From the NCBI GenBank assembly GCA_014621425.1, contig JAANBB010000005.1, positions 1-64,000 on the forward strand: a DNA stretch of 64,000 nt. The letters run 5' to 3'. This stretch comes from Cylindrodendrum hubeiense (lineage: Eukaryota > Ascomycota > Sordariomycetes > Hypocreales > Nectriaceae). The notes beneath the pieces were generated by a model. It did no database searches. It had not been told where the DNA came from and saw only the letters and a program-made list of their open reading frames with translations. Shown here piece after piece: positions 23,001 through 32,303 of this stretch. How positions within the stretch are numbered: position 1 is the first letter of the stretch; each line of letters starts with the position of its first letter. The translations under genes were made by a program, and so were the position numbers.

Positions 23001-23606
23001 TTGCTATGGAGTCCTGAAATTGAAACCAAGGCATGTTGTTGTACACAATGAATGGGCCTACAGCCGAGGGTGGAGTTCGGGCGACGACTCCATTGTGGCT
23101 GGCTTTGAGGCTAGCTTGAGGATTGTTAGTCCTTCGCGATAATTGTAGCTTCTCGGGCACAACTTACTTAATGCTGGCTCCACAGCCGTATGAGGATGCG
23201 CGTATCTGCTGAGCACCTTCCTACGCTTCTCGCCCTGGATGACCCTGCCACTCATGACAAGCTCGGTATCCTTTCCGGCTGATTTCCGCTTTCGGACCAA
23301 AGCGTTGGCATGGTTCCATTCTTCTTTCTTGAAATTCTTTCTCATCTTCCAGCCGTCCAGCTTGCGGACATATTGTGCCTTTCTAAGACATATCAATGTG
23401 TCAATTCAAAGCGGACATGTGTATTTCTCCATCATGAAGGGGATCATGAAGGGGGCATAAATGACTTACGTGGGCTTAAATCCATGCTCTTCGGTCATGC
23501 AGCTGATGACGTCTTCCAGTGTCTTGTCCTGGGTAACATACAACGCATGTATATGGTCTTTGTGGCGATCCCACTCTGCAGCGGGGATTCTCGGCGCCCT
23601 TGACAT
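20088..23606 (-). CDS. Clr5-domain ankyrin-repeat protein
   Basis: Exons 23606-23470, 23382-23168, 23114-22995, 22936-20088 (1106 aa; phases consistent). The first two exons encode a Clr5 domain, starting IPAAEWDRHKDHIHALYVTQ and continuing KAQYVRKLDGWKMRKNF, a fungal N-terminal module with a helix-turn-helix look. The last exon carries about 18-20 ankyrin repeats (for example GHTALQTAIVAGNVAIVQLL, GMTALQAAISSNDMSLVSLF) to near the C-terminus, which ends in KILREWKRP. Clr5-ankyrin fusions are a large family in Eurotiales, usually uncharacterised. A role as an intracellular scaffold or sensor is inference. The third exon (TSLKASHNGVV to SIAKL) was found from splice phase. Confidence 0.82.
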
Positions 23607-24397
23607 GGTGAGTGGAGGTAACCAAGAGGGGCAAGTGAGTGATGAGCGAGAAAGTTGAAGCCCGCAGAAACATGAAAGGCGTGTTTAAAGACAGAGCCTT
23701 GCGCTAAGCGGTATGCGAGACTGCTGGGTTTTAAAATGGGAGGGTGCTCTTCGGTGATTGCTCTGGGGCCTGAGGCTAAATATATGACCGGGCTTATCAG
23801 GTGCACTTTGCATGCATGTGGCCAAAATTTGCAATGCATGCCGGTGAGACATGGCCTCGACCCGGTTGGTGTGGCCGCCCAGTCGGACGACGGAGAACGT
23901 AGGACTCTCAAGCTGACCAACGCCACAGAATATACGGTGAGTCCAGCCTGCTTCTCTATCCGATTGTTAGAGTGAGATGATTAGTATAAATGTGAGTAAC
24001 AGCGAATTAATTACCGGCTATTTTCGGGATCGGAAGACCCGGGTCACCCATCCAAGTCAGGAAGCTTCGCTTATGCACGTCTAAGCCGGCTGGGAAGAGA
24101 ACACTAAATAATTACGAAGAATAGTAACGTTAAGCACTATGAGATCTCAGTTTGGTGTTTTTATGAAAATAATGGGAAGTACACTATTTAAGGGCATCGA
24201 TCAAGAACATTAATTAATCACTGCCATGAAAATAAAAGGCCATCGGGCAATATTATCAATCCACCAATCCCCCAACCAAATCTTGACTGCTAACACATAA
24301 CAATGAAGAACCCCCTCGTCTGGTTGAGCCACCCAATGGCCAAATCAAGTATTATTGAATCATCAATTCAATTACCCTAGAGTCACCTCCATCTTAG
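23607..24397. other. Intergenic, no gene seen
   Basis: Upstream region of the Clr5-ankyrin gene, then AT-rich sequence. No recognisable frame or repeat. Confidence 0.5.
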
Positions 24398-24759
24398 TCA
24401 TCGAGCGGCATGGATTGAGATATAGAGTCCAGCTGCAGCGTATTGGTTTGGTCCTGTTCTGGGAATTGAATGCGGGGTGGGGTCGATCGTGTCGTAGATA
24501 GAGATAACGTCGGTTGTGGGAGTTCTAGAGGAGAGAGGGCTAAGATTGTGGTCTTCAAATTCATCCAGTACTCCTTCCTCTACTACGCATCAGTTAGTTC
24601 AACCTGTATGAAGTCGTGATGCTTGGAGGCAAACCAACCATCAGTCTTGGGCGTGTCTGATCTAGAGTTCACCCATAGCCGCCAGAAAATCAGAGCTGCT
24701 GCAGGGGCATTGATCAGAACCCCAAGAATGGAGATGATGGCTTCTTTGGACATGGTCAT
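24398..24759 (-). CDS. Small single-helix membrane protein
   Basis: Exons 24759-24639 and 24582-24398 (101 aa; start at 24753 is also possible). The 56-bp intron has GTTGGT, an ideal branch site AACTAACTGAT and AG. Unspliced, the frame would stop at 24585-24583. The N-terminus MSKEAIISILGVLINAPAAA then LIFWRLWVNSRS forms one membrane helix with positive residues after it; the tail is acidic then Ser/Thr/Pro-rich (VEEGVLDEFEDHNLSPLSSR). A second gene starting at 63908 has the same opening (STEAIISIVAALIALPGAG, then LVFWR). Function is unknown; the shared N-terminus argues that both are real. Confidence 0.6.
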
Positions 24760-26686
24760 GAGTGGGGATAGAGGTGAGTAATGAATGGGATGGAGGGATG
24801 CAGGTGAGAAGGTAAAGCCTGTATCGTGGGGCAATGGTTGTTTCTATTTGTACAGAGCGTTTGCGACTTTTGGCAGTTTGCCGAAATATGGCTTCGCCTC
24901 TGATGCTAGGCACAGCCTCGTTGGCTTCACCACGGTGCACATGCTGGAGACAGGGGAGCGAAGAGCACGAGCAGAATAAACAAAAGGGAAAACAAATTTT
25001 GGACATGCCCAATGAATGAGGCCCTGCTGAAACAGGGCTTCGACTGGCGCAACGTGGCTTGGGCTCAGAAAAGAGAATTTTGGACGCGGCCAACGGCAGA
25101 CGGCTTCCACCTACAATCTACCCGGGTTTGCCTGGAAATATATGTACCATCGCAGCCGCCTTAGCTCCCTGCTGCACGATTGCGGGGCGTCGAGAAAGCG
25201 AATTTTGGCCAGAGCCAACCAAGGCCAGGATCGGAGCAGTTGTCTTATTTAGCCCATATTTAACCCGATGTTTTTAATTGGAGGAGACCGGGGCCAGGAT
25301 TTCTCGAAACCGTATTCGTCGGAATGGGTTTGAGCGAGATGGGTTTCAGAGAGATGGGTTTGAGAGAGTTGGGTTTGAGAGAGTTGGGTTTGAGAGAGTT
25401 GGGTTTGAGAGAGTTGGGTTTGAGAGAGTTGGGTTTGAGCGAAATGGGTTCGTGCGAAATGGATTGATTCAAACTGGATTCCTCCCATGTAGACCCCGTT
25501 TCGTCACCGGCTTTCTTCTCTCTCTGCCCTTGTTGCTTTTGACGCCACTAGTGCTCGTCCATTCACACTCGCTGCGGGTGTCTGTCTCAATACCCCCTCA
25601 TCCTATACCGTCTTCTGCTCACCTTCACGTGTGCTCTTATCTCAGGCACGGAGTGCTACCGGGAGCCTCCAGTTGCCGAGACACGGTCCAGCCGGGCCCC
25701 ATCTGTGCTCTAATATATTAATTGGCCGGCTCGACCTGATTTCTTTGTTAGCTTCGTCCCCATCCACCACGAACGCCAACCGCCAGCCGCCAACCACCGG
25801 CAACCGACCACCAACTACCAACCTCCCGCACCACCACGGATCACCAATCTTCCCCACCCTGTCACAATTTATCTTGTCGCATTACCGACTACGGTGAAAT
25901 TGGAATGGGGACTGCGCTAATACGTACCTATATTTGATTTGACACATTTCTTGATCGTGCTGTCGATTGCAATCTGAGGCATTTTCATTTACTGGCCATT
26001 TCGATCTACCAGTGAGATTTAACGTCTTATTGATAAGGACGCCCAAACTACCACTGAGTCACGGCAAGCTGAAGCCCATGTAACCCAACCCCGCAGTGCC
26101 CATAGATTATAATCCCTAGTCCTTCAACTATCAATGCAACTTGGTTACCTGAGTTTCTATTCACTATTATTCGACGTGAATTCTATTGCTCACTTCGATG
26201 GATTTCGCCTAAATTGCTTACATGTCACTTACTGCATCTTCTTGTCTGAAATGTTCTTTGTATCCATTGTTGAAGACATGTCTGCTCAAAGTGCTCGCTG
26301 CCTTAACGGGCTTACGGAGAACAGGGGCCTATGGACCCGAATGATGGTTACCATGGAAAGGTTGACTTGCCACGAACTGAGAGACCTCAAAACCCCTCGT
26401 CCTTTCTTCATCTCCAATCTGCCACATGCAACTATCATAATGGGCAGAAAAACACCCACAATATATTATGATACTACGACAAAAAATGTGATCCCAATCT
26501 TTCTACTCTCGAGTGGATCGAGTGGCATACTACAGAACAGTATGGATCGTATAGATCTCTCCAGTCAATGTTCGGAAACGGCAGCTGTCTCTATTTTATG
26601 TATATATTTTCGTCTTGTAACTTTACTTCGCTGTGATTTCGACCCCCAAGTTGTGCAATATAGTTTTCAATGTCTGATACTGCATC
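24760..26686. other. Long intergenic stretch with minisatellite
   Basis: No gene supported. It contains a 15-bp minisatellite (25321-25465) and a C/A-rich tract built from CCAACC-like units (about 25760-25850). A plus-strand frame of 220 codons (26134-26796) has no recognised domain and overlaps the esterase 3' end. Confidence 0.5.
25321..25465. repeat. 15-bp minisatellite, about 9-10 copies
   Basis: The unit is gggtttgagagagtt, with five identical central copies and diverged copies at both ends. Because the unit is a multiple of three it is open on both strands, reading GFERV on plus and LSQTQ on minus. Confidence 0.85.
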
Positions 26687-28064
26687 CTAGAACTGATTTA
26701 TCCAATCTACCATGGTTTGAAAGTACTCGATGGATGGCTCTAGATCAGGGTATATGTAAAAGGCATGCGGCATGCCACTGTATATCTTCATTGTAACCTG
26801 TACGCTGTATAGAATGCCAGAAGTCAGCATCAACTTGGGCTCAATCGTGAATCAAGGGTAAATTAGTTTTAACTTACCCATCAACTTTCATCGCTTCGGC
26901 ATAGGCAAGCCCTTCGTCTCTCAGAGGGTCCATTCCAGCAACTTGAATTACTAATGTTGATTAGTTAGAAGAACACACGATATTCATATGTAGGTATTAT
27001 TGCTCGTGAAGCTTACATGCTGGCGGGAGGTCTCTGAATGACGGTGCAAGGAGTGGGCTTGCTTTCACGTCTGGCTGAGCTCCCGGTAGGTAGTTTTCCC
27101 AGAACATGCGCATCATTGATGCGCTAACAATAGGTGCATTCTCATTCTGTACGTAGGATCGATACTCGTACTTGGAGATTGGAAAGTGGCGTGGGTGACA
27201 GGTGACCGGAATGTTGAGTACCTGGCCAATTATCCCTGTGATACCTTCATCGCGAGAAACTTGAGCGATGACAGCACACTGTCATCAGGTCAGCATTGAT
27301 AACACCAACATCCGTGGCCAAAGACCGCACCACATTTGCACCAGCGCTACCGCCGCCAATAACTATTCTTTCAGGATCAATTCTCAATCGTTTCGCGTTC
27401 TGCTTACACTGATTAATGACTAAGTAAACGTGTAAAACTGAATAGATCTATGCGGGGGATGTTGTAATGCTCACCCATCGCAGCGCATCGAGGGAGTCGT
27501 CTAGGGCGTGTGGAAAGGGAAATTCCGGTGCCCTTTAGTGATGTTAGCCACAAGAAGCTACCATGTTGAGAAAGGCCGCACCGTCGATAGTCCACACTAC
27601 AGACAATTGCAGAACATTTTGCCGCAATCAGGCGATTCTGATGTTCTTCCGTTTCAGGACTGCCGGTTGTCCATCCTGGCTTATCGGTCAGATGTTCAAA
27701 TCATTAGGGTCATGGGAAATCCATCGGATGTCAACAAACCTCCCCCATGAATGTTAAAGAATAGGAGGTGATGGCTACGCAGATCAAGAGGCTCATAGAT
27801 GCGAACCTTGATTCTCGACCCCCCTCTCACGACAACCTCATCCTCTCTAATATTAATATCTCGACCCGGCAGTGGGGCGTTCTCAGGCAATGGAGGTGGT
27901 CGATAAGGAACTTTACGAAATTCTTCGAGCGGCAATCTGTAAAATCTTTGGACAATAGGGTCAAGTGCCAGATGCTTAGGAGCTACCGCATCCCATTCAG
28001 GATGGGGTTGGGACAAGTGGGCATAACGGGGATATTGTCCGCGACTATCATCGGTCTGAGCCAT
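26687..28064 (-). CDS. HSL-type alpha/beta-hydrolase (esterase/lipase)
   Basis: Seven exons: 28064-27740, 27675-27582, 27532-27475, 27408-27331, 27278-27017, 26950-26878, 26804-26687 (335 aa, no signal peptide). It hydrolyses ester bonds of small or medium acyl substrates. The oxyanion-hole motif H106-G-G-G-W is split by intron 1; the nucleophile is S180 in GGGSAG; the acid is D280 in VAGMDPLRDEG; the base is H310 in GMPHAFYIYP. All three catalytic residues are intact. Two introns use GTGCGG donors, weak but forced by phase and homology. An upstream in-frame ATG at 28130 is possible. A palindrome CCGAGTCGG lies about 180 bp upstream. The next gene upstream, a sugar transporter, is on the same strand. 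Confidence 0.85.
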
Positions 28065-28430
28065 ATTGTTAACGACGAGGGATTGAACTTGCTGAATGAA
28101 TGATGGAACAAAGTTGAAGATGAAGGGCAAAGTAAGGGTAAAAAGACCCAGAGAGATGATTGAGCGACAAGGACATAAATGAGGGGGTTCACCGATGGTT
28201 GGTATATTTTAGTCTGGACTTCGGCTTTATCGGTTCTCCGGGCCGAGTCGGCGTTTCCCGATGGTAAAGATTGGCCATGTATTCCCGGCTGACTTTCAAT
28301 TCAGTCCAGATTTTATAGCCAGGAGAATGAAATAGGCATGCTCTCCATTCGGATTGCTAGTGGGGATAAGCAACATGGCCGATTTGAGATTGCCGATTTT
28401 CTCCAAGGCAGCTACTACAATCTACCGGTA
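28065..28430. other. Esterase upstream region
   Basis: 366 bp between the esterase start and the stop of the same-strand sugar transporter. It contains the CCGAGTCGG palindrome at 28243-28251. Confidence 0.5.
28243..28251. promoter_or_regulatory. CCGA-N-TCGG palindrome upstream of the esterase
   Basis: CCGAGTCGG, extended to GCCGAGTCGGC, at -179 to -187 from the esterase start. Its reverse complement CCGACTCGG occurs upstream of the AtuA-like gene (59123-59131). It is compatible with a Zn2Cys6 dimer site; function not shown. Confidence 0.35.
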
Positions 28431-30314
28431 CTAAACAACCTCTGTAGCTTCTACGGTGCTTTCATTAATATCAAAACCCGTTCTCTTCTCGTTGCTTCGT
28501 AGATGCCCATCGTCATCGACAACCTCGTCGCCAAACACCTCTCCTAGCTGCTCCAGCGTATATCCCTTTGTCTATTGCAGGCAGTGAGAAAGAGTGGGAA
28601 GTGCTGAAGAGCGCGGTGAAATACCTCAGGGAAAAGAAAATAGACGACGGCAATCATAGCCACGCTGGTAGCGATGAAGACGATATAAAATTTCCAGCCG
28701 ATGTTGGACAATGCTGGGGAAGCCACGGAAGACCATAGGGTGGAGCTCAAAAATAGGCCTTGCATTGAGAATGCGACACCCTGAGCTCTGAGCTCGCTGG
28801 GGAAGATTTCCGAAGCAAAAATAAAGGAGGCAGGTTCGATACCCATCGTGTATCTGAGAAATCCGTAAGCTTGGGATATTCAATGATCCAGAGACGAAAC
28901 ATTACACAACGATGATCCAAAAGATGAAGAAAACGGCGGCTTTGTTTCCTGCAGTTTCGGTGCCTGCATAGATCTTCGTCAAGACAGTGGCACCAACGAG
29001 GCCAATGACCACGCCGATGTAACCACCCACTGAACGGCTCTAGTTAGTTCTGGACAGTTGATCATAGTCAACGAAATCCTAACTTAGCTGTTTTCTCCTT
29101 CCAACTCTGTCTGCAATCAACGCACCGGCCAAATTGCCAATGCCATTCATTGTAGTCCAAAGACCAGCCATGACGTTCGTCATAAACGGGCTGAAGCCAA
29201 GGCCACCGTAAATAACAGGAGAGTATGCTATAGCAATGATCGGTCAGTGGTTTCCGGATGAAGAAGGAGTGTGTTGAGCGGATCGGTCATACATAGTAGG
29301 ACATTGAGCCCGCTACATTGCGTTCCCATCATAGCTAGGAAGCCGATAATCAGCCTCTTCCTGAGGGACGGAATATGGAATGCATTCCAAACGGTCGTTC
29401 GATTTTGCATGTCTAAGTCAAGCTGAGCTTTGGTGACCATGAACTCTTGTCGAGCAAAGGAGTCGGTTGGATCATCTTTGACTCTGTGCAGTTTGATCAT
29501 GGTGGCTTCAGCTTCAGCTTCTCGGCCTTGGATGTAGACTGCACGGTGTATCAATACTGTCGTATTTCAGATATGAGTGATAGAGAGGCCAAACCTACGC
29601 CAGCGAGGGCTCTCTGGGAGCAATAGCGTCATAAAAAACAAGACGGTAGGGAAGACACATTGAATCGCCAGTGGCACACGCCAAGAAACTTGTCCGGCGG
29701 AATGGAAGAAAGCACAGCCAAGCCATGAGGCAAGCATGTTTCCAAACCCCAGAGCAGCACCTATAACCTTGGTAAGTGAATTTTGGGGGTTCAGAGGGGT
29801 TGGCGATTCCTGATCTTACCATGAAGTCCCACCATTAATCCACGCGCGTGTGCTGGCGACACCTCGGCTTGGTAGAGTGGTATAGCGGGGAGAATGACGC
29901 CGGCACCAATTCCGATGATGAAACGTGAAACAGTAAGCATGGTAACGTCCACACTTCCAGCTTGGAGTGCACTGCCAACATCAACGATGGCGGCTGCCAC
30001 CAAAATAGACACTTTTCGCCCATATAGTGGTGCAATCCACGAGTATCCAATAGCCCCAATAAAAGCACCACCATACAGAAGACACATCCAAACAGCTACC
30101 ATGGTATCTGCGCGACTACCGGAAGACTCCATCTTCATGTAGCGCCAGAAGTTCTCTTTTGATAGTGTTGTTGCCAAGACAGATATAAGGTATCCATAGG
30201 TAAAGCTGCCGATGCATGCTGTGAGCACAACCTACATATGTTTCAGTTAGATGCTGGCAAAATAAAAAATGGGGCATTTAAACATGCCAGAATATTGTAC
30301 CGTGAGTTCTTCAT
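28431..30314 (-). CDS. MFS sugar transporter (SP family), N-terminus unresolved
   Basis: Exons found: 30231-29820, 29760-29599, 29556-29293, 29227-29084, 29029-28906, 28853-28625, 28571-28431, giving 491 codons that join cleanly. Family marks are visible: ACIGSFTYGY in TM1, PLYGRKVSI, PESPRW after TM6, ADRVGRRK, SEIFPSELRAQGV and the closing FPETKGYTLEQLGEVFGDE. Expected to be a 12-TM proton-coupled importer in the plasma membrane. The start is a problem. The plausible first exon MKNSRYNILA (ATG at 30314) cannot be spliced in phase to 30231; an ATG at about 30350 with a GTATTC donor would be in phase but codes only three residues. The gene diverges from the dehydrogenase at 30733. Confidence 0.78.
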
Positions 30315-30732
30315 GATTGCTGTATGATCACAGATGAATGTCAATCAGAATACTCTAACCATCCAGCGACTTGAGGTCGATACTTTACACTTCTTTTCGG
30401 GTTTCAAGTAGGGCAGTCTAGCTCATATCTTGACCCCAGCCGTAAACCTAACCTGGTGACTGTACTTTGCTTACATCGATTCTAGGTGCGGGGCCGCGTT
30501 GATTTGATATCCGGAGGTCCGCCGCAGAGAAGACTCGGCGATCGCCGGATCAAGGGCCTACGTGCACTTTGTTTGGATTAGGCCCTGAGTACCTTCACGG
30601 ATATTAGATCCGACCCATGATGTACCCGGCTACTGAAATGGACATAAATTAATCAGTTGCGGGACCAGACTTTATCGCGGCCCAGTGTTATTACAACTAC
30701 AAGTTTCATCTATCCATCCAGACAAGCCTATC
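30315..30732. promoter_or_regulatory. Divergent upstream region, sugar transporter / dehydrogenase
   Basis: About 418 bp. It contains a perfect 12-bp palindrome CGGCGATCGCCG preceded by ACT (ACTCGGCGATCGCCGG, about 30532-30547), another CGG/CCG inverted pair. Shared regulation of the two genes is inference. Confidence 0.35.
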
Positions 30733-31993
30733 ATGTCGATCCCCGAGTATCAAGATAACGGCCCCATAAAGGCTACCAGTGAAATAAATATTGGCCACCT
30801 TAAGGGGAAATCAGTCATAATTACTGGAGGTAACATACAACCTAGCCCGGGTTTGACATGGTTTCGGCTCGTGGGCTAATCACCGTGCAAGGTGCCAGCG
30901 GGCTGGGCAAGGCCTACACAAAGGCTTTTACTGAGGCAGGGTGGGTTTAAGTTGCCGCACTGAGAGTCTACAAACTAACTAGTTGTTGAGTGCATTTGTT
31001 ACCATCGGTGACTATGACGAAATTGCCGGAAAAGCTACCGAGAAGGAATTTTCACCGTGAGTGCCTGATCCGCTGGCTTTGCTAAGCTTCATCTCAACTG
31101 ATCTTAGCAACGCCAAATTCGTCAAATGTGACGTCCGTGATTGGGATGATCAGGTTGCCGTTTTTGATACGGCTCTCTCAGTTTCTCCCCAGAAAAGCAT
31201 TGACATCGTCATCGCGAACGCTGGCGTTGTCGGTGCTGACGATCTGAACACTCTCGAAGGTCAGCACCACAACTTAGACCAGCATTAAGAGAGGTCCATC
31301 GAACATTGACTCCATTGTATAGATCCTTCGAAACCGCCAGTCAAACCAAATTTGAGAATAATTGAAGTCAATCTTCTCGGCACCGCATATACCGCGAAGC
31401 TTGCGCTCCATTACTTTCGGCGCCAGCCCCAGGATTCCTCCCGTGATAGGTGCTTGATCATTAAAGGTAGTGTTGCGGCATACGCCGATCAGCCAGGATC
31501 GCCCCAGTATAACATATCAAAGTGGGGAGCACGCGGCCTGTTTCGGAATCTTCGCCGGACTGCATGGAGAGAGGGGATTAGAGTCAACTTTACGGCCCCA
31601 TGGTAAGAAAATTTGTCCAGCTAATAAGACTGGTTAAGTGCTAACAGACTTTACCTGGTTTAGGTATGTGCGCACGCCAATTCTCTCTGACAGAATTATC
31701 CAATATCTCGAGTCGAAAGGCGTCAATTTCGCTACGGTGGATGACTGTGCGAGAGCCATGCTACATATTGCGTCTGATAAAGAGATTAATGGTAGGCGGC
31801 TTTCAAGCAACGGAGTGGAAGAACTTATGGTATGCTAATTCACCAAATAGGGCGTGCATTTGGAATAGTGCCACGAGAAGAGGCTCCTGAAGGCTACATG
31901 GATCTGGAACACGATGACTATCAAGAAGGAGACTTTTTACTGGGATGGCAGGAAATTGTCCTGGCCACGGCTGAATCTATTGTAACGGTGTAG
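30733..31993 (+). CDS. Short-chain dehydrogenase/reductase (5'-hydroxyaverantin dehydrogenase-like)
   Basis: Seven exons: 30733-30829, 30892-30940, 30991-31056, 31108-31259, 31323-31602, 31664-31791, 31851-31993 (304 aa). NAD(P)-dependent oxidoreductase with the cofactor motif TGGASGLG at 31-38, the NAG motif (VIANAGVVG), and catalytic S171, Y184 and K188 (SPQYNISK). The pattern DRCLIIKGS and GIRVNFTAPWYVRTPI matches the branch of SDRs that includes fungal 5'-hydroxyaverantin dehydrogenase, but that branch is broad and no polyketide synthase is nearby, so the substrate is open. The last intron (31792-31850) restores INGRAFGIVPREEAPEGYMD. An in-frame ATG at 30685 is an alternative start. It converges with acetoacetyl-CoA synthetase. 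Confidence 0.87.
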
Positions 31994-32303
31994 ATTAGTG
32001 AAAGTTGAATAATCTGTAGTGAAATGTCAAAAGGGGAATTTTATTTGGGGATAATGCTACAGAGTATCCTCACTCATAGCCAAGAGAATATTGTGATATT
32101 GTACCGGTGGATTTCTACCATCTCGGGCTAGTATTGAGCAGCATATGCTTACTTGTGGAACTTGAGATGCTATACTAAAGCACCGGCTCTGTGAAGCATG
32201 GGCTGAGCAACGAGATTGATGAAGATGAAGTTCAATTAGCAACGAAACAGGACTGTCTTGTATATCCTAACACTCAATTCTGATCATTCTAATCTATTTG
32301 TAG
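31994..32303. other. Convergent 3' spacer
   Basis: 310 bp between the stops of the dehydrogenase and acetoacetyl-CoA synthetase. Nothing recognised. Confidence 0.5.

Noticed and set aside
25249..25488. A real pentapeptide-repeat protein gene
   Set aside because: The frame exists because the repeat unit is 15 bp and there is no flanking coding support; kept only as a finding about the repeat.
26134..26796. 220-codon plus-strand open frame
   Set aside because: No recognisable domain, unusual composition, overlaps the esterase 3' end in antisense; no splice or homology support.
31829..31850. A 21-bp intron or frameshift at the dehydrogenase 3' end
   Set aside because: A normal 59-bp intron (31792-31850) restores the conserved ING-RAFGIVPRE segment, so no frameshift is needed.
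30733..31993. Aflatoxin/sterigmatocystin-type cluster member
   Set aside because: The similarity to 5'-hydroxyaverantin dehydrogenase is at the level of a broad SDR branch; no polyketide synthase or other pathway enzyme is in the window.
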